Of a DNA stretch of 64,000 nt, positions 63,301-64,000 are shown piece by piece. A program made the position numbers and the translations under genes. Source of the DNA: Leptasterias polaris (taxonomy: Eukaryota > Echinodermata > Asteroidea > Forcipulatida > Asteriidae). The notes under the pieces were generated by a model. It was not told the DNA's origin. It saw nothing but the letters and a program-made list of their open reading frames with translations, and did no database searches. The stretch spans positions 4,526,001 through 4,590,000 of the forward strand of contig JAZGTN010000025.1 of assembly GCA_037783415.1 (NCBI GenBank). Direction: 5' to 3'. Each line of letters begins with the position of its first letter. Within the stretch, counting starts at the first letter, position 1.

Positions 63301-63931
63301 CCTTCTGCACAGCCCAAAACATGTAGTTCTAAAGTAGCAGAATCAACACCGGTGACCTGTAGGACAGACACACGGAATGCCAAAACCCCTTTAAGGGTTC
63401 CATCTGCACTCTTCAGGAGCATCTGCGATGGTTGCTTACTGACTGGTGTGAATGTGATCACCTGAGAGGAAAGAATAGTTAAACAAATTCAGAAAGTCCT
63501 CCTCACCCTTTGTGCACACATTTTTTAACAAACTGTTAGAAACTTGACTCTGATAATAAAGGTGTAAAAGTATTTCTAATTTCTCACCTGGGCTTCTTGC
63601 GTGCCTTCTAGCAACAGGGGCTTAAAGTCAATGTCTGTTTCTTTCTTGGTGAAGAATTTAAGGGTCACAGACACAGGTTCATCAGTTCCAGTCGTAGATG
63701 GTGTCGAAGATGATGATGATGAGATAAGCCGTATGCTGATTGCTCTGATAAAGGCAGTTCGTGTTAATTTTCCGTCAACACTGGGCAGATCATTGTCTCC
63801 TTCAACGAGAGGCAAGTAGTCCAACTTGATGTAAGTTGTGTCATTTTCTACTTGTATAGTAATTAGATCTGAGGTAGACTGTAAGCTTTCCTGAAGGCCT
63901 GCTTCACCATCCATATTCTCCAAACAGTAAC
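12..63931 (-). CDS. Giant tandem-repeat mucin-like extracellular protein gene, partial at both ends
   Basis: One spliced minus-strand gene explains nearly the whole window. I can place 179 exons: 28 units of six exons, five extra T3 exons, five extra T2-type exons and one terminal exon A. Every border has a GT donor and an AG acceptor. Phases chain without conflict (1-1 between domains and linkers, 0-0 inside domains). I saw no stop in the intended frame of any exon. The predicted product is about 12,000 residues in this window, alternating roughly 170-residue two-cysteine domains with Thr/Ser/Pro linkers suited to O-glycosylation. No signal peptide, membrane segment, first or last exon is visible, so secretion is inferred from composition, Cys pairing and conserved N-x-T sequons. 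The domain family was not recognised; the closest general resemblance is to anthozoan mucin-like proteins, and function is unknown. Confidence 0.8.
458..3282 (-). CDS. Repeat unit 1 (long), exons A-B-T1-C-D-T2-T3-T2'
   Basis: Exons in transcription order: A 2939-3282, B 2653-2812, T1 2316-2474, C 1847-2208, D 1568-1724, T2 1309-1383, T3 925-996, T2' 458-532. This is a long unit encoding 468 residues. Distinctive residues are VGIS in exon C (VGRS in most units), DDTDF near the end of C, and FSIDE in exon D. T2' has diverged from T2, starting EVSKTT instead of EVSTTT. The intron between T2 and T3 holds a dead fragment of exon A, and the T3-T2' intron holds a hairpin. Confidence 0.75.
715..782. 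repeat. Near-perfect 27-bp inverted repeat (hairpin), unit 1
   Basis: Arms 715-741 and 756-782 enclose a 14-nt loop. Arms begin GTCTCA and end CAATTGAAA. They differ at one position, which would be a G-U wobble in plus-strand RNA and an A-C mismatch in the host transcript. Pairing can extend a few bases outward. It is intronic (T3-T2' intron). It could be a foldback relic, a transposon end or a small-RNA precursor; the sequence alone cannot decide. Confidence 0.8.
925..996 (-). CDS. Exon T3 of unit 1: extra Thr-rich linker exon
   Basis: A 72-nt exon, phase 1 at both ends, with acceptor gtttgcag before CTCCAGCT and donor ACCG|GTAAAC. It reads APAVTSLNQVITTT, then RMRRTTTPTT, with no stop. A second AG six bases downstream could serve as a tandem acceptor, removing two residues. 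It sits between T2 and T2' in all five long units and has basic residues (RMRR) not found in the other linkers. Whether it is used in mRNA cannot be seen from sequence. Confidence 0.6.
1129..1206 (-). pseudogene. Truncated exon-A copy with destroyed splice acceptor (unit 1)
   Basis: The first 78 bases of exon A are duplicated here, joined to unrelated sequence at 1128. The acceptor that reads ctgcag in functional exon A reads ctgcat (plus-strand aacatgcag for aacctgcag), so AG is lost. No donor exists either, since the 3' part of the exon is missing. It should be spliced over as part of the T2-T3 intron. Confidence 0.75.
3385..6209 (-). CDS. Repeat unit 2 (long), exons A-B-T1-C-D-T2-T3-T2'
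   Basis: Exons: A 5866-6209, B 5580-5739, T1 5243-5401, C 4774-5135, D 4495-4651, T2 4236-4310, T3 3852-3923, T2' 3385-3459. It is nearly identical to unit 1, sharing VGIS and FSIDE, so the two look like a recent long-unit duplication with period 2927. In exon C the N-glycosylation sequon reads NGT where most units have NDT, so the site is kept while its middle residue changes. Confidence 0.75.
3642..3709. repeat. Near-perfect 27-bp inverted repeat (hairpin), unit 2
   Basis: Identical copy of the hairpin in unit 1, including the single arm difference and the loop. Confidence 0.8.
3852..3923 (-). CDS. Exon T3 of unit 2
   Basis: Identical in sequence to the T3 exon of unit 1, with the same acceptor and GTAAAC donor, 2927 bp away. 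It is flanked by T2 (4236-4310) upstream and T2' (3385-3459) downstream in transcription order. Confidence 0.6.
4056..4133 (-). pseudogene. Truncated exon-A copy with destroyed acceptor (unit 2)
   Basis: Same 78-bp fragment and same AG to AT acceptor change as in unit 1, with the same junction. The lesion therefore predates the spread of the long unit. Confidence 0.75.
6312..6386 (-). CDS. Prototype exon T2: short Thr-rich linker
   Basis: 75 nt, phase 1 at both ends; acceptor attttag before AAGTCTCG and donor CCAG|GTAATTTAG. It encodes 25 residues, EVSTTTQTTTSTT followed by VSTTAPQLPTTP, with about 12 Thr. It joins the end of domain 2 (GCAE) to the GYC start of the next unit's domain 1, completing the module. 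It is too short for an ordinary reading-frame scan but is present in every unit. Confidence 0.75.
6312..8286 (-). CDS. Repeat unit 3 (short), exons A-B-T1-C-D-T2
   Basis: Exons: A 7943-8286, B 7657-7816, T1 7320-7478, C 6851-7212, D 6572-6728, T2 6312-6386. This short unit encodes 419 residues and serves as the prototype described exon by exon in separate entries. Exon C reads MDRENG instead of MDSENG, and exon D reads GVTGAT instead of GVSGAT. The T2-to-A spacing is 102 nt, with none of the long-unit insert. Confidence 0.8.
6572..6728 (-). CDS. Prototype exon D: C-terminal third of domain 2
   Basis: 157 nt, phase 0 in and phase 1 out, acceptor gttcacag before TTTACCC, donor GAAG|GTAATC. It starts FTLSIEAIQSEVKIF and ends with VLGCAE, the same closing motif as exon B. 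The upstream intronic frame stays open for five codons, which can mimic an independent start (MSCSQ), but the splice acceptor places the true exon start at Phe. Exon D variants (FSIDE or FSTDE; GVSGA, GVRGA or GVTGA; IELTV or IALTV) are useful for classing units. Confidence 0.75.
6851..7212 (-). CDS. Prototype exon C: N-terminal two thirds of domain 2
   Basis: 362 nt, phase 1 in and phase 0 out, acceptor ttttcag before GGTACTG, donor GAG|GTGAGC. It begins Gly-Tyr-Cys-Leu-Gln-Asn-Met-Asp, parallel to exon A. It contains an N-D-T sequon, LLTFSKLPIEQ, RGVLITLKK, then a Lys/Thr/Ser-rich loop and VKITFTVFVKKVDETDF, which aligns with the VTLKFFTKKETDIDF region of exon A. It has one cysteine. The domain has no Trp and no recognised catalytic motif, so a structural or ligand-binding role is the most that can be said. 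Confidence 0.75.
7320..7478 (-). CDS. Prototype exon T1: long Thr-rich linker
   Basis: 159 nt, phase 1 at both ends, so it can be skipped or duplicated without a frameshift. The acceptor is gtcgtag before AATTTACC and the donor is AAAAG|GTAAGAC. It encodes 53 residues of which about 26 are Thr, with Ser, Pro, Gln and Glu, starting EFTTTQLATTT and ending SQLSTTKG. No cysteine or predicted fold is present. This is the composition of an O-glycosylated mucin-type stalk between domain 1 and domain 2. Confidence 0.75.
7657..7816 (-). CDS. Prototype exon B: C-terminal third of domain 1
   Basis: 160 nt, phase 0 in and phase 1 out. The acceptor is ctctcag before GTGATCAC and the donor is GAAG|GTAAGC. 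It encodes VITFTPVS at its start and ends LELHVLGCAE; the cysteine in that motif probably pairs with the Cys of exon A to close the domain. The last strand and the VLGCAE motif match the end of exon D (IELTVLGCAE), supporting common ancestry. The first base is the only visible splice-adjacent variant: unit 4 has ATG instead of GTG, changing Val to Met. Confidence 0.75.
7943..8286 (-). CDS. Prototype exon A: N-terminal two thirds of domain 1
   Basis: 344 nt, phase 1 in and phase 0 out. On the minus strand the acceptor ctgcag precedes GTTACTG, and CAG|GTGAG is the donor. It opens with Gly-Tyr-Cys-Leu-Glu-Asn-Met-Asp, contains the only cysteine of this exon, an N-G-T sequon, a run of six serines encoded by TCA/TCT/TCG codons (a mild trinucleotide repeat), and a Val-Ser-Val-Thr-Leu-Lys-Phe-Phe beta-strand-like segment. 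The start resembles exon C (GYCLQNMD), so domains 1 and 2 are paralogous. Alternating hydrophobic residues suggest a beta-sandwich. A general similarity to Cys-bounded discoidin-like folds is possible but unproven: there is no Trp. Confidence 0.75.
8389..11203 (-). CDS. Repeat unit 4 (long), exons A-B-T1-C-D-T2-T3-T2'
   Basis: Exons: A 10860-11203, B 10574-10733, T1 10237-10395, C 9779-10140, D 9500-9656, T2 9240-9314, T3 8856-8927, T2' 8389-8463. Exon B begins ATG instead of GTG (Val to Met at the splice junction). The T1-C intron has an 11-nt deletion near 10220, giving a 2917-bp unit. Exon D reads GVRGAT, shared with units 5 and 6. The T2' exon here matches the ordinary T2 rather than the diverged form of units 1-2. 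Confidence 0.75.
8646..8713. repeat. Near-perfect 27-bp inverted repeat (hairpin), unit 4
   Basis: Identical copy of the hairpin in unit 1. Confidence 0.8.
8856..8927 (-). CDS. Exon T3 of unit 4
   Basis: Same 72-nt phase 1-1 exon as in unit 1, with intact splice sites. It lies between T2 (9240-9314) and T2' (8389-8463). Confidence 0.6.
9060..9137 (-). pseudogene. Truncated exon-A copy with destroyed acceptor (unit 4)
   Basis: Same fragment, junction and acceptor lesion as in unit 1. Confidence 0.75.
11306..13280 (-). CDS. Repeat unit 5 (short), exons A-B-T1-C-D-T2
   Basis: Exons: A 12937-13280, B 12651-12810, T1 12314-12472, C 11845-12206, D 11566-11722, T2 11306-11380. Exon T1 has one Ser to Thr change (VTVTT). 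Exon D reads GVRGAT. With unit 4 it makes a long-short pair of about 5 kb that is repeated as units 6 and 7. Confidence 0.75.
13383..16208 (-). CDS. Repeat unit 6 (long), exons A-B-T1-C-D-T2-T3-T2'
   Basis: Exons: A 15865-16208, B 15579-15738, T1 15242-15400, C 14773-15134, D 14494-14650, T2 14234-14308, T3 13850-13921, T2' 13383-13457. Exon D again reads GVRGAT. The intronic sequence left of D has Cys/Thr-shadow substitutions (aaccttc) shared with units 7 and 8. This is the last long unit before a run of 16 short ones. Confidence 0.75.
13640..13707. repeat. Near-perfect 27-bp inverted repeat (hairpin), unit 6
   Basis: Identical copy of the hairpin in unit 1. Confidence 0.8.
13850..13921 (-). 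CDS. Exon T3 of unit 6
   Basis: Same 72-nt phase 1-1 exon as in unit 1, with intact splice sites. It lies between T2 (14234-14308) and T2' (13383-13457). Confidence 0.6.
14054..14131 (-). pseudogene. Truncated exon-A copy with destroyed acceptor (unit 6)
   Basis: Same fragment, junction and acceptor lesion as in unit 1. Confidence 0.75.
16311..18285 (-). CDS. Repeat unit 7 (short), exons A-B-T1-C-D-T2
   Basis: Exons: A 17942-18285, B 17656-17815, T1 17319-17477, C 16850-17211, D 16571-16727, T2 16311-16385. Exon D returns to GVSGAT. The Ser-run of exon A has a silent TCT to TCA change near 18061, which lengthens the GAT/ATC trinucleotide tract; the same marker returns exactly 6231 bp away in unit 10. 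Confidence 0.75.
18388..20362 (-). CDS. Repeat unit 8 (short), exons A-B-T1-C-D-T2
   Basis: Exons: A 20019-20362, B 19733-19892, T1 19396-19554, C 18927-19288, D 18648-18804, T2 18388-18462. Markers shared with unit 11, three units away: an ACG codon in T2 (gccgtgg on the plus strand), a gctctagctc change inside the C donor intron, and a silent change in the LLTF segment of C. From here to unit 22 the B-T1 intron carries gtattag instead of gtatcag. Confidence 0.75.
20465..22439 (-). CDS. Repeat unit 9 (short), exons A-B-T1-C-D-T2
   Basis: Exons: A 22096-22439, B 21810-21969, T1 21473-21631, C 21004-21365, D 20725-20881, T2 20465-20539. Exon C shares the silent LLTF change of unit 8. Exon A carries a silent marker near 22201 (ccagtggtag on the plus strand) also seen in units 8 and 11. 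The intron next to T2 reads aacaatatt where flank units have aaaaatatt. Confidence 0.75.
22542..24516 (-). CDS. Repeat unit 10 (short), exons A-B-T1-C-D-T2
   Basis: Exons: A 24173-24516, B 23887-24046, T1 23550-23708, C 23081-23442, D 22802-22958, T2 22542-22616. Exon C carries a Val to Met change (KQVMTDD), repeated in unit 12. Its exon A has the lengthened GAT tract seen in unit 7. Confidence 0.75.
24619..26593 (-). CDS. Repeat unit 11 (short), exons A-B-T1-C-D-T2
   Basis: Exons: A 26250-26593, B 25964-26123, T1 25627-25785, C 25158-25519, D 24879-25035, T2 24619-24693. It is a close copy of unit 8, sharing the T2 silent change, the altered base in the C-D intron beside the donor, and the silent LLTF change, at an offset of exactly 6231 bp. 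Confidence 0.75.
26696..28672 (-). CDS. Repeat unit 12 (short), exons A-B-T1-C-D-T2
   Basis: Exons: A 28329-28672, B 28043-28202, T1 27706-27864, C 27235-27596, D 26956-27112, T2 26696-26770. Exon C has KQVMTDD like unit 10. Exon A has a Lys to Asn change (VTLNFF) shared with unit 14. The T1-C intron changes here from ctcgtaacc to ctcatataacc, a two-base-longer form that marks units 12-19. Confidence 0.75.
28775..30751 (-). CDS. Repeat unit 13 (short), exons A-B-T1-C-D-T2
   Basis: Exons: A 30408-30751, B 30122-30281, T1 29785-29943, C 29314-29675, D 29035-29191, T2 28775-28849. Exon A has a Thr to Met change near its end (LEGMQEAQ), the first of a block running to unit 19 (absent in unit 14). 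The polypyrimidine tract before exon B has an A to G marker (plus-strand ctgagggg) shared with unit 15. Confidence 0.75.
30854..32829 (-). CDS. Repeat unit 14 (short), exons A-B-T1-C-D-T2
   Basis: Exons: A 32486-32829, B 32200-32359, T1 31863-32021, C 31392-31753, D 31113-31269, T2 30854-30928. Exon C has SVSAGQ (Thr to Ser), shared with units 16 and 17. Exon A has VTLNFF like unit 12. The D-T2 intron lost one A (attaatcc), which makes this unit 2078 bp. Confidence 0.75.
32932..34908 (-). CDS. Repeat unit 15 (short), exons A-B-T1-C-D-T2
   Basis: Exons: A 34565-34908, B 34279-34438, T1 33942-34100, C 33471-33832, D 33192-33348, T2 32932-33006. It is a copy of unit 13: LEGMQ in exon A and the ctgagggg marker beside exon B, 4157 bp away. 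Confidence 0.75.
35011..36986 (-). CDS. Repeat unit 16 (short), exons A-B-T1-C-D-T2
   Basis: Exons: A 36643-36986, B 36357-36516, T1 36020-36178, C 35549-35910, D 35270-35426, T2 35011-35085. Exon C has SVSAGQ as in unit 14 and exon A has LEGMQ. The one-base intron deletion beside T2 is present. Confidence 0.75.
37089..39064 (-). CDS. Repeat unit 17 (short), exons A-B-T1-C-D-T2
   Basis: Exons: A 38721-39064, B 38435-38594, T1 38098-38256, C 37627-37988, D 37348-37504, T2 37089-37163. It is indistinguishable by eye from unit 16 apart from position (SVSAGQ, LEGMQ, one-base intron deletion), so a single-unit duplication is the simplest origin. Confidence 0.75.
39167..42305 (-). CDS. Repeat unit 18 (short, with LINE in an intron), exons A-B-T1-C-D-T2
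   Basis: Exons: A 41962-42305, B 41676-41835, T1 41339-41497, C 39705-40066, D 39426-39582, T2 39167-39241. The T1-C intron is 1272 nt (40067-41338) instead of 109 because a LINE fragment sits at 40153-41311. All exons and both splice sites of that intron are intact. Exon C reads LLSFSK (Thr to Ser), shared only with unit 19. The C-D intron has a private aatagtaat change near 39624. Confidence 0.75.
40155..40979 (+). pseudogene. Reverse transcriptase C-terminal fragment of the LINE
   Basis: An open frame of 274 codons ends at the TAA at 40977-40979. It starts in the middle of the polymerase, at Asp-Asp-Ser-Asn-Leu-Phe-Tyr, which corresponds to the catalytic (F/Y)ADD motif and what follows. 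Downstream are LSLNIDKT, KFLGLFIDEKLSW, an LPYISYGILAWGNT segment, QKRALRVI and a C-terminal YQGTTYWNSL...FKKKLK region, all typical of the thumb and C-terminal part of CR1/L2/Rex1-type LINE proteins. Endonuclease, fingers and most of the palm are missing, so it cannot be active. There are no internal stops or frameshifts. Confidence 0.88.
40980..41311 (+). other. LINE 3' untranslated region and tail
   Basis: It is AT-rich, with two T-runs near 41231 and 41263, a short GC-richer stretch near 41170-41220 and AATAAA at 41283-41288. The last 30 bases are a (GATT)n/(ATTG)n microsatellite, the style of 3' tail used by several CR1/L2-like elements for reverse-transcription priming. Confidence 0.8.
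41286..41315 (+). repeat. (GATT)n simple repeat, LINE 3' tail
   Basis: About six tandem copies of the tetranucleotide follow AAATAA and run directly into the ATAT target duplication. No such repeat exists at this position in other units, so it came with the element. Confidence 0.85.
42408..44383 (-). CDS. Repeat unit 19 (short), exons A-B-T1-C-D-T2
   Basis: Exons: A 44040-44383, B 43754-43913, T1 43417-43575, C 42946-43307, D 42667-42823, T2 42408-42482. It is the sister of unit 18 (LLSFSK in exon C) and preserves the empty LINE target near 43386-43395. Exon B has a private Asp to Gly change (VTGVGSATL). Exon A has LEGMQ. Confidence 0.75.
44486..46462 (-). CDS. Repeat unit 20 (short), exons A-B-T1-C-D-T2
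   Basis: Exons: A 46119-46462, B 45833-45992, T1 45496-45654, C 45025-45386, D 44746-44902, T2 44486-44560. The T1-C intron has yet another form (ctcgtaaaacc). T1 has a silent ACA to ACT change shared with unit 21, and C has a private silent change near 45096. Exon A returns to LEGTQ. Confidence 0.75.
46565..48541 (-). CDS. Repeat unit 21 (short), exons A-B-T1-C-D-T2
   Basis: Exons: A 48198-48541, B 47912-48071, T1 47575-47733, C 47104-47465, D 46825-46981, T2 46565-46639. The T1-C intron reads ctcgtataacc, intermediate between the ctcgtaacc and ctcatataacc forms; unit 22 shares it. The silent T1 change of unit 20 is present. Confidence 0.75.
48644..50619 (-). CDS. Repeat unit 22 (short), exons A-B-T1-C-D-T2
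   Basis: Exons: A 50276-50619, B 49990-50149, T1 49653-49811, C 49182-49543, D 48903-49059, T2 48644-48718. Exon T2 has a private Pro to Leu change (TALQLPTT). This is the last unit of the homogeneous inner block (gtattag in the B-T1 intron). Confidence 0.75.
50722..53546 (-). CDS. Repeat unit 23 (long), exons A-B-T1-C-D-T2-T3-T2'
   Basis: Exons: A 53203-53546, B 52917-53076, T1 52580-52738, C 52111-52472, D 51832-51988, T2 51573-51647, T3 51189-51260, T2' 50722-50796. It is the only long unit on the right side, more than 34 kb from the nearest other one, yet its T3, hairpin and dead exon-A fragment are essentially identical to those at the left. It has flank-type markers (gtatcag in the B-T1 intron) with FSTDE in exon D. 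Confidence 0.75.
50979..51046. repeat. Near-perfect 27-bp inverted repeat (hairpin), unit 23
   Basis: Identical copy of the hairpin in unit 1, preserved in the isolated long unit on the right. Confidence 0.8.
51189..51260 (-). CDS. Exon T3 of unit 23
   Basis: Same 72-nt phase 1-1 exon as in the left-side long units, unchanged although it is over 37 kb from the nearest copy. It lies between T2 (51573-51647) and T2' (50722-50796). Confidence 0.6.
51393..51470 (-). pseudogene. Truncated exon-A copy with destroyed acceptor (unit 23)
   Basis: Same fragment, junction and acceptor lesion as in unit 1, showing that this distant long unit shares the same origin. Confidence 0.75.
53649..55623 (-). 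CDS. Repeat unit 24 (short), exons A-B-T1-C-D-T2
   Basis: Exons: A 55280-55623, B 54994-55153, T1 54657-54815, C 54188-54549, D 53909-54065, T2 53649-53723. Exon C is distinctive: sequon NYT, EQSVG, TTPSVTAG and STTPQSV. Exon D has FSIDE and IALTV. Exon T2 has Pro to Ser. Exon A has LQSTSD, YINLDYLP and GTDEP. Units 26 and 27 share the C and D changes; unit 27 shares the exon A changes too. Confidence 0.75.
55726..57700 (-). CDS. Repeat unit 25 (short), exons A-B-T1-C-D-T2
   Basis: Exons: A 57357-57700, B 57071-57230, T1 56734-56892, C 56265-56626, D 55986-56142, T2 55726-55800. Exon C has RGVIITL and DDTDF, both shared with unit 28. Exon B has LTFRVS (Ala to Thr), shared with unit 26. Exon D has FSIDE with IELTV. 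Confidence 0.75.
57803..59777 (-). CDS. Repeat unit 26 (short), exons A-B-T1-C-D-T2
   Basis: Exons: A 59434-59777, B 59148-59307, T1 58811-58969, C 58342-58703, D 58063-58219, T2 57803-57877. It is a mosaic: exons C and D are of the unit 24 type (NYT, EQSVG, IALTV), exon B of the unit 25 type (LTFRVS), and exon A is the array consensus with one silent change in the Ser run near 59560. Such mosaics suggest crossover or conversion inside units. Confidence 0.75.
59880..61854 (-). CDS. Repeat unit 27 (short), exons A-B-T1-C-D-T2
   Basis: Exons: A 61511-61854, B 61225-61384, T1 60888-61046, C 60419-60780, D 60140-60296, T2 59880-59954. It closely copies unit 24 at an offset of 6231 bp, with the same exon A (LQSTSD, YINLDYLP, GTDEP), exon C (NYT, EQSVG) and a silent T1 change (caccgatactg on the plus strand). 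Confidence 0.75.
61957..63931 (-). CDS. Repeat unit 28 (short, rightmost), exons A-B-T1-C-D-T2
   Basis: Exons: A 63588-63931, B 63302-63461, T1 62965-63123, C 62496-62857, D 62217-62373, T2 61957-62031. Exons C and D match unit 25. Exon A is of the unit 24/27 type, further changed: sequon NDT instead of NGT and YIKLDYLP, with Lys as in the leftmost exon A. The next upstream exon lies beyond 64000, so the array or gene continues. Confidence 0.75.
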
Positions 63932-64000
63932 CTGCAGATAAATACGTTATTAATGGTATCAAATTTGTAACGTATGTCGGTGCAAAAACCTAAAGTTTTA

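Larger units (their letters stand above)
53649..63931 (-). repeat. Higher-order repeat: three-unit block with period 6231 bp
   Basis: Units 24 and 27 match (NYT and EQSVG in C, LQSTSD and YINLDYLP in A, the silent T1 change), as do units 25 and 28 (RGVIITL, DDTDF). Unit 26 is a mosaic. The right flank thus expanded by a trimer duplication independently of the inner block. Confidence 0.7.
1..64000 (-). repeat. Tandem array of gene-internal units, period about 2077 bp (short) or 2927 bp (long)
   Basis: Exon A recurs with its right border at 355, 3282, 6209, 8286, 11203, 13280, 16208, 18285, then about every 2077-2079 bp to 39064, at 42305 after a LINE insertion, and on to 63931. Exons (1257 nt) plus six introns (about 126, 178, 107, 122, 185 and 102 nt) add up to 2077. 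Introns are as conserved as exons, which indicates recent duplication and homogenisation by unequal crossover or gene conversion. The five long intervals carry about 850 extra bases. Units are nearly identical, with most differences being single substitutions shared by blocks of units. Confidence 0.97.

Noticed and set aside
1..64000. CRISPR array or bacterial surface-repeat gene
   Set aside because: Repeat units are kilobases long with introns and no short repeat-spacer pattern; there are no ribosome binding sites, operons or cas genes, and a LINE is present.

Overview
The window looks like animal nuclear DNA, and one protein-coding gene fills it. The gene runs on the minus strand from edge to edge, and neither a start nor a stop exon is visible. 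It is a head-to-tail array of 28 near-identical multi-exon units (about 2.08 kb, or 2.93 kb in a long form) plus one extra exon at the left edge. Short phase-matched exons, canonical GT/AG borders and a LINE retrotransposon relic point to a metazoan. A cnidarian (anthozoan) is my best guess from the mucin-like protein style and the LINE type, with low confidence.

Each short unit carries six exons, in transcription order (high to low coordinate) A (344 nt), B (160), T1 (159), C (362), D (157) and T2 (75). They total 1257 nt, or exactly 419 residues. A+B and C+D encode two related domains of about 170 residues. Each domain starts with Gly-Tyr-Cys, ends with Val-Leu-Gly-Cys-Ala-Glu, has only these two cysteines and has no Trp. 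T1 and T2 encode Thr/Ser/Pro-rich linkers. Every domain/linker junction is phase 1 and every within-domain intron is phase 0, so whole units duplicate without shifting frame. The window encodes about 12,000 residues of what is probably a giant secreted or surface mucin-like protein.

Five units are long (spans starting near 458, 3385, 8389, 13383 and 50722). They carry about 850 extra bases: a second T2 exon, an extra 72-nt Thr-rich exon (T3), a 68-nt hairpin, and a truncated copy of exon A whose splice acceptor is destroyed. Between about 18.3 and 50.6 kb all units are short and very homogeneous. The flanks are more diverged and carry shared marker substitutions. Higher-order repeats of two and three units can be read from the marker substitutions near 18-28 kb, 28-37 kb and 53-64 kb.

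One unit (39.2-42.3 kb) has a 5'-truncated CR1/L2/Rex1-like LINE in the C-T1 intron, in the opposite orientation. It starts at the reverse transcriptase Asp-Asp motif and ends in a (GATT)n tail. The empty site is preserved in neighbouring units. No tRNA, rRNA, CRISPR, operon or bacterial feature is present, and the short plus-strand reading frames in every unit are antisense shadows of the exons.
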